A stretch of 13,379 nt of DNA, taken from assembly GCA_031549105.1 (NCBI GenBank), contig JAVBQK010000169.1:1-13379 (forward strand), read 5' to 3'. Made by a program: the position numbers and the translations under genes. This document shows positions 1-7,477 of this stretch, piece by piece. Below the pieces are notes generated by a model, which saw only the letters and a list, made by a program, of their open reading frames with translations, was not told the DNA's origin and did no database searches. Source of the DNA: Avichristensenella sp031549105 (GTDB taxonomy: Bacteria > Bacillota > Clostridia > Christensenellales > Aristaeellaceae). Each line of letters opens with the position of its first letter. Positions within the stretch are counted from its first letter, which is position 1.

Positions 1-130
1 CTTCATACTGACCGGCGGTTTTCCGCTGGATGGCCTTGTTGACCTGGTACCCGTAGCTATCATGCCAGAGCAGGTGCGCGAGGATAATCGTCTCCGTATG
101 CCCCCGGATCAAATCGGAAGCGATGGACAC
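1..130 (-). CDS. PadR-family transcriptional regulator (N-terminal part, runs off left edge)
   Basis: Only the first 43 codons are present; the gene continues past base 1. The visible N-terminus reads MSIASDLIRGHTETIILAHL, followed by LLWHDSYGYQVNKAIQRKTA. This is the typical start of the PadR winged-helix domain: an LIRGHTxTIIL helix, then the SYGYxxxKxI segment leading into the recognition helix. PadR proteins are cytoplasmic dimeric repressors that often control neighbouring transporters or detoxification genes; the target here is not visible. The start is the GTG at 130-128, chosen because AAAAGGAGGTGA (148-137) ends 6 nt upstream and there is no competing ATG. A near-consensus promoter lies just upstream, overlapped by a GTAC-ATT-GTAC palindrome, so autorepression is plausible (inference). 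Family assignment is firm despite the truncation. Confidence 0.85.
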   Translation of the reverse strand, partial: MSIASDLIRGHTETIILAHLLWHDSYGYQVNKAIQRKTAGQYE

Positions 131-136
131 TGGCGC

Positions 137-148
137 TCACCTCCTTTT
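137..148 (-). promoter_or_regulatory. Ribosome binding site of the padR-like gene
   Basis: AAAAGGAGGTGA on the minus strand is almost a full anti-Shine-Dalgarno match, 6 nt before a GTG codon. It fixes the GTG start of the truncated PadR gene. Confidence 0.85.
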
Positions 149-157
149 CCGTGGTAC

Positions 158-186
158 ATTGTACAACGCGTTACCTCGCCTGTCAA
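158..186 (-). promoter_or_regulatory. Sigma-A-type promoter of the padR-like gene, with overlapping palindrome
   Basis: On the minus strand, TTGACA (186-181) is separated by exactly 17 bp from TACAAT (163-158). The -10 hexamer is embedded in the palindromes GTAC-ATT-GTAC (154-164) and TTGTACAA (159-166). A symmetric site over the -10 box of a PadR gene is where an autoregulatory operator would be expected; operator function is inferred. Confidence 0.8.
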
Positions 187-200
187 GGTATATTGCGCGA

Positions 201-232
201 AAAAAACCGACAGCCTTTTGAACTGTCGGTTT
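201..232 (-). terminator. Intrinsic terminator of the rubredoxin gene
   Basis: A 10-bp perfect inverted repeat, AAACCGACAG (204-213) and CTGTCGGTTT (223-232), has a 9-nt loop. Read on the minus strand it is followed by a run of T through 201. It lies 18 nt beyond the rubredoxin stop codon and just before the PadR promoter, so it insulates the two minus-strand genes. Confidence 0.9.
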
Positions 233-249
233 GGATGTTTTACGGCTAC

Positions 250-408
250 TTATGCCTTTTCGAACTGATCCTTGCCAGCGCCGCAGACCGGGCAAACGAA
301 GCCGTCTGGAAGGTCATCAAAGCTGGTACCGGGCGCGATGTCATTGTCGGGATCGCCGGCAGCGGGATCATATTCCCAGCCGCAGATGGTGCAAACGTAT
401 TTATCCAT
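250..408 (-). CDS. Rubredoxin
   Basis: This is a 52-residue protein, a typical rubredoxin length. It has two knuckle motifs: C6-T-I-C9-G-W near the N-terminus and C39-P-V-C42-G-A near the C-terminus. These are the four cysteines that bind a single iron. It also has the family features YxCxxCGWEYDPAAGDP, a PGT turn, and FDDLPDGFVCPVCG. Rubredoxins are small soluble one-electron carriers. In anaerobes they commonly feed rubrerythrin, superoxide reductase or flavodiiron proteins; no partner is encoded here. The ATG at 408 is supported by AGGAGGAA (421-414) 5 nt upstream. The gene has its own promoter and terminator, so it is monocistronic and divergent from mrfA. Identification is essentially certain. 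Confidence 0.97.
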   Translation of the reverse strand: MDKYVCTICGWEYDPAAGDPDNDIAPGTSFDDLPDGFVCPVCGAGKDQFEKA

Positions 409-439
409 TTGGGTTCCTCCTCGTATTGTTTATGCGCTT

Positions 440-467
440 AGTATACCATAATCCATGTGAAATGAAA
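440..467 (-). promoter_or_regulatory. Promoter of the rubredoxin gene
   Basis: On the minus strand, a TATACT -10 box (445-440) is preceded by TGG, an extended -10. A weak TTTCAT -35 (467-462) lies at 16-bp spacing. The predicted start site would leave a leader of about 25 nt before the ATG at 408. Confidence 0.65.
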
Positions 468-485
468 CAGCTTGGCCCGCATCTG

Positions 486-514
486 TTGAACTTTCCCCAC
501 GGTTGCATTATACT
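486..514 (+). promoter_or_regulatory. Promoter of the mrfA-rsmI gene cluster
   Basis: TTGAAC (486-491) and TATACT (509-514) are separated by 17 bp. The mrfA ribosome binding site AGGAGG (532-537) follows. No LexA-type GAAC-N4-GTTC dyad is seen around it. It is the only convincing promoter found upstream of the seven plus-strand genes that follow. Confidence 0.75.
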
Positions 515-542
515 AAGGGGAAAGTAAGTCCAGGAGGCCCGC

Positions 543-2810
543 ATGAACCTGGAACAATTGATCGACAGCCTTCGTGCCTCGCCCGCCTTCATGCAGAATG
601 TTACGCACTGGGAGACGGTGCCCGCCAAACCCGCGCGCCTTGCGCCGTTCCCGGAGGGGATTGACCCGCGCATCCCGGCGGTGCTGCGGGCGCGCGGCGT
701 GCAGTCTTTGTATACCCATCAGCGCCAGGCGATTGATGCCGTGCTACGGGGCGAGCACATCGCCGTCGTGACGCCAACGGCCTCCGGCAAGACGCTTTGC
801 TACAACCTGCCCGTGCTGAACACCATCCTGCAAAACGAGGATGCACGCGCGATCTATCTATTCCCGACCAAGGCGCTCTCCGCCGACCAATCCACCGAAC
901 TGCAGGAATTGGTGCAGGCGATGAACGCGCCGGTCAAGGCATTCACCTACGACGGCGACACGCCTGCCACCGCGCGCCGGTCAATCCGGCAGGCGGGGCA
1001 TGTAGTCGTCACCAACCCAGACATGCTGCACGCGGCCATCCTACCTGGGCATACCAAGTGGGTAAAGCTGTTCGAGAATCTCAAATACGTTGTCATCGAC
1101 GAAATCCACGCCTACCGGGGCGTGTTTGGCTCCAACCTTGCCAATGTCATCCGGAGGCTGAAGCGGCTGGCGGCGTTCTATGGCAGCCATCCGCAGTTCA
1201 TCTGCTGCTCGGCGACGATCGCCAACCCTAAAGAGCTGGCCGAGCAGATGACGGGCGAAACGATGACGCTGGTCGACGACAACGGCGCGCCGATGGGGGA
1301 GCGCAACGTCGTTTTCTACAACCCACCGGTGGTCAACAAGCAGCTGGGCATCCGCAAATCGTCGCTACTAGAAGCGCGGGGCGTCGCATCGATGCTCGTC
1401 AAGAACGACATCCAAACGATCGTATTTGCGCGTTCGCGCTTGCAGGTGGAAGTGCTGACCAAGTACCTCAAGGACCTGGTGATTGACTCGCTCGGCGGAT
1501 CAAACCGCGTGCGCGGCTATCGCGGCGGCTATCTGCCCACGCAGCGCCGCGAGATTGAGATGGGGCTGCGCAACGGCGACGTGACCGCTGTGGTGGCAAC
1601 GAACGCGCTGGAACTGGGCATCGACATTGGCCGCCTGGATGCATGCGTGCTCTGCGGGTATCCGGGCACCATCGCCAGCACCTGGCAGCAAGCCGGGCGA
1701 GCGGGCAGGCGGCGCGGCACGTCCCTGACGGTGCTGGTCGCGTCCTCCGGCGCGCTGGATCAGTATATTGTGAACCACCCGGAGTATTTCTTCACACAGT
1801 CACCCGAGCACGCGCTGGCAAACCCCGACAACCTCTACATCCTGATGAACCACCTCAAGTGCGCGGCGTTTGAGCTGCCATTCGTCGATGGGGAGGGATT
1901 CGCGACGGGCGAGGCGACCGAGCCAATGCTCGCGTTCCTGGAGGAGCAAGGCTTTCTGCGCCGCGCGGGTGGCCGCTGGCACTGGTCCACCGAAGAATTT
2001 CCGGCGGCGGAGATCAGCCTGCGCTCGGCGGGCGACGAAAACTTCCTGATTATAGACATCACCGATGCGGCGAACCATATCATCATCGGCGAGATGGACC
2101 GCTACACCGTGCCAATGCTGTTGCACGAGCACGCAATCTACCTGCACGACGCGCAGCAGTATCAGGTGGAAAAGCTGGATTTTGAGTACAAGAAGGCGTA
2201 CATTCGCAAGGTTGATGTCGGTTATTATACCGATGCCGACCTGAACATCAGCCTGCGTGTGCTTAACAAAGACCGCGAGGACGAAGCCACGCTGCCGCCC
2301 CGCGCGCTGGGCGAGGTGCTGGTCACCAGCATGGTCACGCTCTTCAAGAAGATGAAGTACGAGACGCATGAGAACCTCGGCTTTGGCCCGGTGGACCTTC
2401 CTGAGATCGAGATGACGACGGCTGCCTGCTGGTGGACACTGCCGGATGAGATCATGCAGGGCTTTGCGATGGACGACCTGCAGGGGGGCATGCTGGGCAT
2501 CGCAGCGATGCTGCGCCAGCTTGCGCCACTGTACCTGATGTGCGCGCCGCGCGACCTGGCCGTGCTCTACCGCGTGCGCGACCCATTCACCCGGAAGCCC
2601 GCCGTGTACCTCTACGATAACTGCCCCGGCGGCATCGGCCTTGCGGAGAAGGTCTATGACATGCTGCCTATGCTGCTGGATCAGGCAAAGGGCGCGATCG
2701 AAACGTGCCGGTGCGAGGAGGGCTGTCCCTCCTGCGTCGGCCCTGTGGCGGAGATCGGCGCGCGCGGCAAGCAGACGGCCATCGCGCTGCTTTCCCGCTT
2801 GGTAGGGTAA
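543..2810 (+). CDS. mrfA: MrfA-type DEAD/DEAH-box DNA helicase with DUF1998 (MZB) domain
   Basis: This 755-residue superfamily 2 helicase is close in length and layout to Bacillus subtilis MrfA (YprA), which acts with MrfB in repair of mitomycin C damage. Visible helicase motifs are TPTASGKT (77-84, Walker A), FPTKALSADQ (motif Ia), DEIH (186-189, Walker B), SAT (223-225), TNALELGIDIG (353-363, motif V) and QQAGRAGRR (382-390, motif VI with the arginine finger). The C-terminal domain carries YDNCPGGIGL (691-700) and a CxCx3CxxC cluster (C722, C724, C728, C731), the family's metal-binding cluster. ATP-driven 3'-5' unwinding is expected from family knowledge. The ATG at 543 is set by AGGAGG at 532-537. 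It is the first gene of the cluster, and mrfB starts 1 nt after its stop, which strongly supports the assignment. Confidence 0.93.
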   Translation: MNLEQLIDSLRASPAFMQNVTHWETVPAKPARLAPFPEGIDPRIPAVLRARGVQSLYTHQRQAIDAVLRGEHIAVVTPTASGKTLCYNLPVLNTILQNEDARAIYLFPTKALSADQSTELQELVQAMNAPVKAFTYDGDTPATARRSIRQAGHVVVTNPDMLHAAILPGHTKWVKLFENLKYVVIDEIHAYRGVFGSNLANVIRRLKRLAAFYGSHPQFICCSATIANPKELAEQMTGETMTLVDDNGAPMGERNVVFYNPPVVNKQLGIRKSSLLEARGVASMLVKNDIQTIVFARSRLQVEVLTKYLKDLVIDSLGGSNRVRGYRGGYLPTQRREIEMGLRNGDVTAVVATNALELGIDIGRLDACVLCGYPGTIASTWQQAGRAGRRRGTSLTVLVASSGALDQYIVNHPEYFFTQSPEHALANPDNLYILMNHLKCAAFELPFVDGEGFATGEATEPMLAFLEEQGFLRRAGGRWHWSTEEFPAAEISLRSAGDENFLIIDITDAANHIIIGEMDRYTVPMLLHEHAIYLHDAQQYQVEKLDFEYKKAYIRKVDVGYYTDADLNISLRVLNKDREDEATLPPRALGEVLVTSMVTLFKKMKYETHENLGFGPVDLPEIEMTTAACWWTLPDEIMQGFAMDDLQGGMLGIAAMLRQLAPLYLMCAPRDLAVLYRVRDPFTRKPAVYLYDNCPGGIGLAEKVYDMLPMLLDQAKGAIETCRCEEGCPSCVGPVAEIGARGKQTAIALLSRLVG

Positions 2811-2811
2811 G

Positions 2812-3954
2812 ATGATTACCGATCTGCGCGCGCGCCTGAAAGCGACGGCGGCCAGTCAAGCGGCCCAAGCGGAAGAAAAGTCGCAAAGCGCCGAGTGTCT
2901 GATTCTGGAGGAGCGTTCGGAGCTTGCAGGCGGACCAGGGCTGCTTGCGCTGTCCGCTGCCCATGTAAAGCGGTTGGGGCTGGAGATACCCGCCTTCGAT
3001 GTGCGGCGTGCGCTGTTTCTCGACACCGAGACGACAGGCCTTCGCGGCGCGGGCACGGTGGCGTTCCTGGTGGGCGTGGGCTGGATCGAGGGCGATGAGT
3101 TCGTGGTGCGTCAATACCTGATGCGCGACTACCCCGAGGAGGCGCACCTGCTGGCGCTGCTGGGGGAGCTCCTGCCCCGCTTTGACTGCGTGGTCAGCTT
3201 CAACGGCAAGAGCTTCGACATGCCGTTGCTGCGTGACCGGTTCACGATGGCGCGCCTGCGCCACCTGTGGCGCGACCTGCCGCAGCTGGATCTGCTGCAC
3301 GCCTCGCGTCGCATCTGGAAGCTGCGCCTGGGTAGCTGCACGCTGGGCAGGCTGGAGGAGACGGTACTGGGCATTGGCCGGACGGACGACCTGCCCGGCG
3401 CGGAGGTGCCAGAGCGGTATTTCCGCTTCCTCAAGACGGGGGATATGGACCTGCTGGACGATGTACTGCGGCACAACCTGCAGGACATCCGCACATTGGC
3501 GGCGCTTCTGGGACGGCTGACCGCCGTTTACGAAGCGCCAGAAGCGCAGACGAGCATGCTGGATGTATTCAGCGCAGGGCGCGCGCTGGAAAAGTGCGGC
3601 GAAGGGGAGCTGGCGCGACGCTGCTTCCGGGTGGCGAGCGTATCGGCGCTATCCCAGCAGGCGCGGCTGGAGCTGGCGCAGTCCTACCGGCGCGAGCGGG
3701 ATTTCCAGGCGGCAGCGGACGTGTACCGCGGGATGATCGCGCGTGGCGAGGCTGAGGTAGACACTTATGTGGCTCTCGCCATCCTGTTGGAGCGGCGGCT
3801 GCACGACCCGCGCGGCGCGCTGGAAATCACCGAGAAGGCAATCTGGCGCTATTCCGGCGGGAATTTTCTGCATCATACGGACGCCGAGACGCTGGCGGCA
3901 CTCGAACGTCGGCGCGTCCGGCTCAAAAAAGCATTGGCATTGGAGGAACGGTAA
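2812..3954 (+). CDS. mrfB: MrfB-type DEDD exonuclease (YprB ribonuclease-H-like) with TPR-like C-terminus
   Basis: This 380-residue protein is the expected partner of MrfA. The exonuclease core starts at FLDTETTGLRGAGTVAFLVG, giving acidic residues D71 and E73. It continues with SFNGKSFDMPLLRDRF (D136), then DLLHASRRIWKLRLGSCTL, and ends with RHNLQDIRTLA (H221, D225). Together these give a DEDD metal-dependent 3'-5' exonuclease active site. The region from about 250 to 345 is helical and TPR-like (QARLELAQSYRRERDFQAAA). In B. subtilis the MrfA helicase and MrfB nuclease work in one pathway that removes mitomycin lesions. The ATG is at 2812, one base after the mrfA stop, with only a weak purine-rich site upstream, so translational coupling is likely. 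Its own stop codon overlaps the next gene's start (TAATG). Confidence 0.9.
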   Translation: MITDLRARLKATAASQAAQAEEKSQSAECLILEERSELAGGPGLLALSAAHVKRLGLEIPAFDVRRALFLDTETTGLRGAGTVAFLVGVGWIEGDEFVVRQYLMRDYPEEAHLLALLGELLPRFDCVVSFNGKSFDMPLLRDRFTMARLRHLWRDLPQLDLLHASRRIWKLRLGSCTLGRLEETVLGIGRTDDLPGAEVPERYFRFLKTGDMDLLDDVLRHNLQDIRTLAALLGRLTAVYEAPEAQTSMLDVFSAGRALEKCGEGELARRCFRVASVSALSQQARLELAQSYRRERDFQAAADVYRGMIARGEAEVDTYVALAILLERRLHDPRGALEITEKAIWRYSGGNFLHHTDAETLAALERRRVRLKKALALEER

Positions 3955-4643
3955 TGGCATTCTTCAAGGATCTCAAGGCGCAAAAGGCATTGATGGCGCA
4001 CAACAAGGGCAAAACGGACGAGGCATACAGGCTATACGAGGAGGCATATCAGGGGGGGATGGACAACCCACGCTTTCTGCTGCCCTACTCCATCCTGCTG
4101 CTTCGGCGGGGCGAGTATGAAAAGGCCCGTGAGGTGCTCAAGAAAACCGAGAAGGCAGGCGGCCTGACGCCCGACCAGCGCAACCAGATGCTGACCAACT
4201 ACGCCATCGCCAGCTGGAAACTGGGGCGTGTGGACTATGCGGTGGATCTGCTGAAGGAAGTGTACCGCAAGGGTCCCTCCGGCTCCATCTACGGCACGCT
4301 AGGCTTTTTGCTCATTGAGAAGGGCGACTTTGAAGAGGCGCTGGCCTTCAACAAAGAGGCGCTTGAATATGACGACGAGGACCCCATCACGCTGGACAAC
4401 CTGGCGCAGACCTATTACCGCCTGGGCAATGACAAAGTAGAGGCGCGCAAGTGGTTCCTCAAGGCGCTAAAAGAAAAGGAAAGCGCGATTGACACGAACT
4501 ATTTCCTGGCGCTGTACGATATTGAAGACGGCAAACCAGACGATGCAAAGGACAAGCTGGAAGTCGCAAGGGGCGGCAGATTTTCGCCGCTCAACTACGC
4601 TACGCCGGAGATGGTCGAGGCGAAGCTGGCGGAGCTCCAGTAA
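3954..4643 (+). CDS. Tetratricopeptide-repeat protein, unknown function
   Basis: The 229-residue protein is almost entirely TPR-type helical repeats. About six units can be seen, near residues 13-38, 43-70, 80-107, 112-140, 147-175 and 182-207, with phrases such as LLLRRGEYEKAREVLKK, LGFLLIEKGDFEEALAFNKE and LAQTYYRLG. There is no signal peptide or membrane segment, so it should be a cytoplasmic protein-protein interaction scaffold. The ATG at 3954 shares one base with the mrfB stop, and GGAGG (3942-3946) lies 7 nt upstream, so the two genes are translationally coupled. MrfB has its own TPR-like tail, so a role as an MrfAB accessory factor is possible, but that is inference. No catalytic motif is seen. 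Confidence 0.85.
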   Translation: MAFFKDLKAQKALMAHNKGKTDEAYRLYEEAYQGGMDNPRFLLPYSILLLRRGEYEKAREVLKKTEKAGGLTPDQRNQMLTNYAIASWKLGRVDYAVDLLKEVYRKGPSGSIYGTLGFLLIEKGDFEEALAFNKEALEYDDEDPITLDNLAQTYYRLGNDKVEARKWFLKALKEKESAIDTNYFLALYDIEDGKPDDAKDKLEVARGGRFSPLNYATPEMVEAKLAELQ

Positions 4644-4653
4644 GAGGCATATG

Positions 4654-5268
4654 ATGCAGTTGCTATACGGAACCTACAACCCAGCCAAAGTGGACACCAT
4701 GCGGCGGTGGCTTGCACCGCTGGACATTGAACTGATTAGCCTGTCGGATCTGCCGTCCCCGCCGCCGGATGCCGAGGAGACCGGTGCAAACCCGCTGGAG
4801 AACGCGCGGCAAAAGGCCCTGTTCTATCGCGACCAGACCGGGATGACGACGCTTGCCGCCGACTCTGGTCTGTATCTGGATGGTCTGGCTGACGACAAAC
4901 AGCCGGGCGAGCATGCACGCAGGATGCAGGGCGAGCGCATGGATGACGAGACGATGATCGCCTACTACGCCTCGCTGGCCGCATCCCTGGGTGGGCGGGC
5001 GTTGGCTCGCTACCGCAACGGGCTGTGCATCGCCTTTGCGGATGGGCGGATAGCAGAGCGGTTTGATGATAGCGTGGCGTCGAGGCCTTTCTATTTGGTG
5101 GACAAGCCGCACGCGATGCGCACGAAGGGTTTTCCCCTGGATTCGCTGTCCGTGGAGATCGAAAGCGGCTCATATTATTATGACCTGAAAGGAAACCGCA
5201 TGGACGAAGACTGGGCCCAGAACAAAGGGTACATAGCGTTTGTCCGTGAGGCGCTGGGGCTTGCGTGA
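4654..5268 (+). CDS. Divergent HAM1/RdgB-like non-canonical purine NTP pyrophosphatase
   Basis: The 204-residue protein matches the N-terminal half of the HAM1/ITPA fold: LLYGTYNPAKVDTMRRWL (substrate-binding N9 and K12), EETGANPLENARQKA (45-55 region) and AADSGLYLDGL with the catalytic-type D70. Family members hydrolyse dITP, XTP and similar damaged nucleotides to monophosphates plus PPi. The C-terminal half is unusual: the canonical FGYDP and SHR base-recognition motifs are absent. In their place are TKGFPLDSLSVEIESGSYYYDL and NKGYIAFV. Related divergent clostridial proteins are usually given the same name, so the actual substrate is uncertain. Two in-frame ATGs exist (4651 and 4654). The second is chosen because AGAGG (4643-4647) is 6 nt from it and only 3 nt from the first. 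Its stop abuts the folC start. Confidence 0.8.
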   Translation: MQLLYGTYNPAKVDTMRRWLAPLDIELISLSDLPSPPPDAEETGANPLENARQKALFYRDQTGMTTLAADSGLYLDGLADDKQPGEHARRMQGERMDDETMIAYYASLAASLGGRALARYRNGLCIAFADGRIAERFDDSVASRPFYLVDKPHAMRTKGFPLDSLSVEIESGSYYYDLKGNRMDEDWAQNKGYIAFVREALGLA

Positions 5269-6513
5269 ATGAAACCGTTCACCTATGACGAGGCGCTTGC
5301 CTTCATTCACGGCACCTATGGGCTGGGAAAGAAGGACGGGCTATCCAACATGCACCGGCTGCTAACAAGGCTTGGCGATCCGCAGGAGCGCTTTGCCTCA
5401 GTGCATGTCGCGGGCACAAATGGGAAAGGTTCGGTTTGCGCGTATGTGCACGCGGCGCTCTGCTATGCCGGGTATAAGGTCGGCCTATATACGTCGCCAT
5501 TTCTGCAGCGCTACAACGAGAGGATGCGCGTAAACGGTACGCCCATCCCCGACGATACGCTGACGCAGCTGATGGATGCGGTTGCCGCAGAGGTGCTGGT
5601 TCTGCGGGAAGAAGGCATATTCCCCACAGAATTTGAGATCGGCACGGCTCTTGCCTTTATGCATTTTGCCAAATCGGCTGTCGATATTGCGGTGATTGAG
5701 GTGGGGCTGGGGGGACGCCTGGACCCGACGAATGTGATCGTGCCGCGCGTGGCGGCGATTGCCTCCATTGGACTGGACCACACGCACGTGCTGGGGGATA
5801 CCCTTGAGGCCATCGCAGCGGAAAAAGCGGGCATCGCAAAGCCGGGGGTGCCGCTGATTCTCTCCGCGCAAGCAAATGATGCTGTTCGCGAGGTGGTTTC
5901 CGCCCGGTGCATGGAAATTGGTTCGCCCTTTATCATTGCCAAACCGACGGTCGGTTTGACGCTTAGCCTGGAAGGTCCTCATCAGGCCTACAACGCCGGG
6001 GTGGCTGTTGAGCTGCTTGCGCAGCTACAGGCGCAGGGGTTCGCCATCTCGGATACACACATCGTTGAAGGGTTATGCCACACCCGGTGGCCTGGCAGGC
6101 TGGAATGGGTTGCCGGAGAGCCGCCGCTCCTGATGGACGGCGCGCACAACCCACAGGGCGCACAGGCGCTGGCCGCCTATGTACAGACGCTGCCACCCCG
6201 CAAAAACGTGCTGCTTTGCGGCATCATGCAGGACAAGGACTGGCGCAAAATCACGGATATTTTTGCGTTGTTCGCGGACGAGGCGATAACCGTCGCGCCT
6301 GACAACCACCGCGCACTGGACCCGGGGAGGCTGGCGGAGGCGTACCGTGTGCGCGGCATACCTGCACTGGCGGCTGAGACGCTGCCCGGTGCCCTAGAAA
6401 AAGCCCGTGCGCAGGCGGGGGAAGGCGGGCGTATCATTGCGGCCGGATCGCTGTACCTGGTGGGCGCACTAAGGACGCTGGTCGTTGGCCAGGATGACGC
6501 ACTGTTTTCCTAA
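5269..6513 (+). CDS. folC: Folylpolyglutamate synthase / dihydrofolate synthase
   Basis: The 414-residue protein is a Mur-ligase-like ATP-dependent enzyme that adds glutamate to folates, and in many bacteria also to dihydropteroate. Family signatures in order are HVAGTNGKGSVCAYVHAAL (P-loop, 46-64), YTSPFLQRYNERMRVNG (74-90), EVGLGGRLDPTN (144-155), GLDHTHVLGDTLEAIAAEKA (K186 corresponds to the lysine usually carbamylated), WPGRLEW (274-280), LLMDGAHNPQGAQAL (287-301), CGIMQDKD (317-324) and AAGSLYLVGAL near the C-terminus. The length is slightly below the usual 420-440. The ATG follows directly after the TGA of the preceding gene, with only a weak G-rich site, so coupling is probable. No other folate gene is nearby, and sequence alone does not show whether it is mono- or bifunctional. 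Confidence 0.94.
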   Translation: MKPFTYDEALAFIHGTYGLGKKDGLSNMHRLLTRLGDPQERFASVHVAGTNGKGSVCAYVHAALCYAGYKVGLYTSPFLQRYNERMRVNGTPIPDDTLTQLMDAVAAEVLVLREEGIFPTEFEIGTALAFMHFAKSAVDIAVIEVGLGGRLDPTNVIVPRVAAIASIGLDHTHVLGDTLEAIAAEKAGIAKPGVPLILSAQANDAVREVVSARCMEIGSPFIIAKPTVGLTLSLEGPHQAYNAGVAVELLAQLQAQGFAISDTHIVEGLCHTRWPGRLEWVAGEPPLLMDGAHNPQGAQALAAYVQTLPPRKNVLLCGIMQDKDWRKITDIFALFADEAITVAPDNHRALDPGRLAEAYRVRGIPALAAETLPGALEKARAQAGEGGRIIAAGSLYLVGALRTLVVGQDDALFS

Positions 6514-6545
6514 CGCTGATAGACGCGCAGAATAACGGAGGCCCC

Positions 6546-7469
6546 ATGTTTCAACACACACCCGTTCTGTTGGATGAGGTGATTCAGTACCTCGCGGTGT
6601 CCCCAGGCAAAACCTATGTGGATGGCACGCTTGGCGGCGGTGGGCATAGTGAGGCGATTCTGTCGTGTGGCGGTTTTGTAATTGGCATCGACCGGGATCA
6701 GGATGCACTAAGCGCCGCGACAGCCCGGCTTGGTTCCTTTCCCGGGTTTCGGGCGGTGCATGGCAATTTCCATGACATGCGCGCATTGCTGGCGGCGCTG
6801 GACATTACCTCTGTAGACGGAGTGTTGCTGGACCTTGGCGTATCCTCCTACCAGCTGGACACTGCGGAGCGGGGCTTTTCGTACCATGCCGATGCGCCGC
6901 TGGACATGCGCATGGACCAAACCCAACCGTTCACCGCCGCTACGCTCGTCAACACCTGGCCCGAGGCCTACATTTCCCGCGTGCTTCGCGACTATGGAGA
7001 TGAATCATGGGCAGCGCGAATCGCGGCCATCGTGGTGGAGCACCGGGGCCGCACGCCGCTTGTGACAACGGGCGATCTGGTGCGCGCGGTGGATGCGGCG
7101 ATTCCGCGCAAAGTGCGCGACCGCGATAAGGGCCATTCCGCGCAGAAGACGTTTCAGGCGCTGCGCATTGCCGTCAATGACGAGTTGGCCCCGCTGACTA
7201 CCGCTGTCGAGGACGCCGTGTCGCTCCTTGCACCCGGCGGCAGGCTGTGCGTGATCACCTTTCATTCGTTGGAAGACCGTGTCGTCAAGCAGGCGTTGCG
7301 CCGCCTGGAAAACCCCTGCACCTGTCCGCCGGGGATGCCGGTCTGCGTGTGCGGAAATAAACCGACCATCAGTCTGCCCGCGCGCGGCGCGGTCAAGCCA
7401 TCCGATCAGGAAATACACGAAAACCCCCGCGCCCGCAGCGCCAAGCTGCGCGTCGCGGAGAAACGATAG
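6546..7469 (+). CDS. rsmH: 16S rRNA (cytosine-1402-N4)-methyltransferase
   Basis: The 307-residue SAM-dependent methyltransferase is a canonical RsmH (MraW). It shows FQHTPVLLDEVIQYL at the start, then YVDGTLGGGGHSEAIL (24-39, SAM-binding glycine loop), GIDRDQDAL (47-55), VHGNFHDM, DGVLLDLGVSSYQLDTAERG (91-110), DAPLDMRMD (116-124), KGHSAQKTFQALRIAVNDEL (195-214), FHSLEDRVVKQ (239-249) and a C-terminal CTCPPGMPVCVCG cysteine patch. It methylates N4 of C1402 in the ribosomal decoding site. The ATG is preceded by GGAGG (6537-6541). The gene normally heads the dcw cell-division cluster with mraZ and ftsL. Here it sits 32 nt after folC and 8 nt before rsmI, whose product methylates the same nucleotide. 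There is no truncation. Confidence 0.96.
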   Translation: MFQHTPVLLDEVIQYLAVSPGKTYVDGTLGGGGHSEAILSCGGFVIGIDRDQDALSAATARLGSFPGFRAVHGNFHDMRALLAALDITSVDGVLLDLGVSSYQLDTAERGFSYHADAPLDMRMDQTQPFTAATLVNTWPEAYISRVLRDYGDESWAARIAAIVVEHRGRTPLVTTGDLVRAVDAAIPRKVRDRDKGHSAQKTFQALRIAVNDELAPLTTAVEDAVSLLAPGGRLCVITFHSLEDRVVKQALRRLENPCTCPPGMPVCVCGNKPTISLPARGAVKPSDQEIHENPRARSAKLRVAEKR

Positions 7470-7477
7470 GAGCTGCC

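Noticed and set aside
481..542. A LexA/SOS box in front of mrfA
   Set aside because: GAAC and GTT occur 10 bp apart, not the 4 bp of the Gram-positive LexA dyad, so SOS control is not supported.
1800..2369. A 189-codon minus-strand open frame inside mrfA, and similar antisense frames in mrfB, folC, rsmH and rsmI
   Set aside because: They lie opposite strongly conserved coding sequence, lack ribosome binding sites and resemble no protein family.
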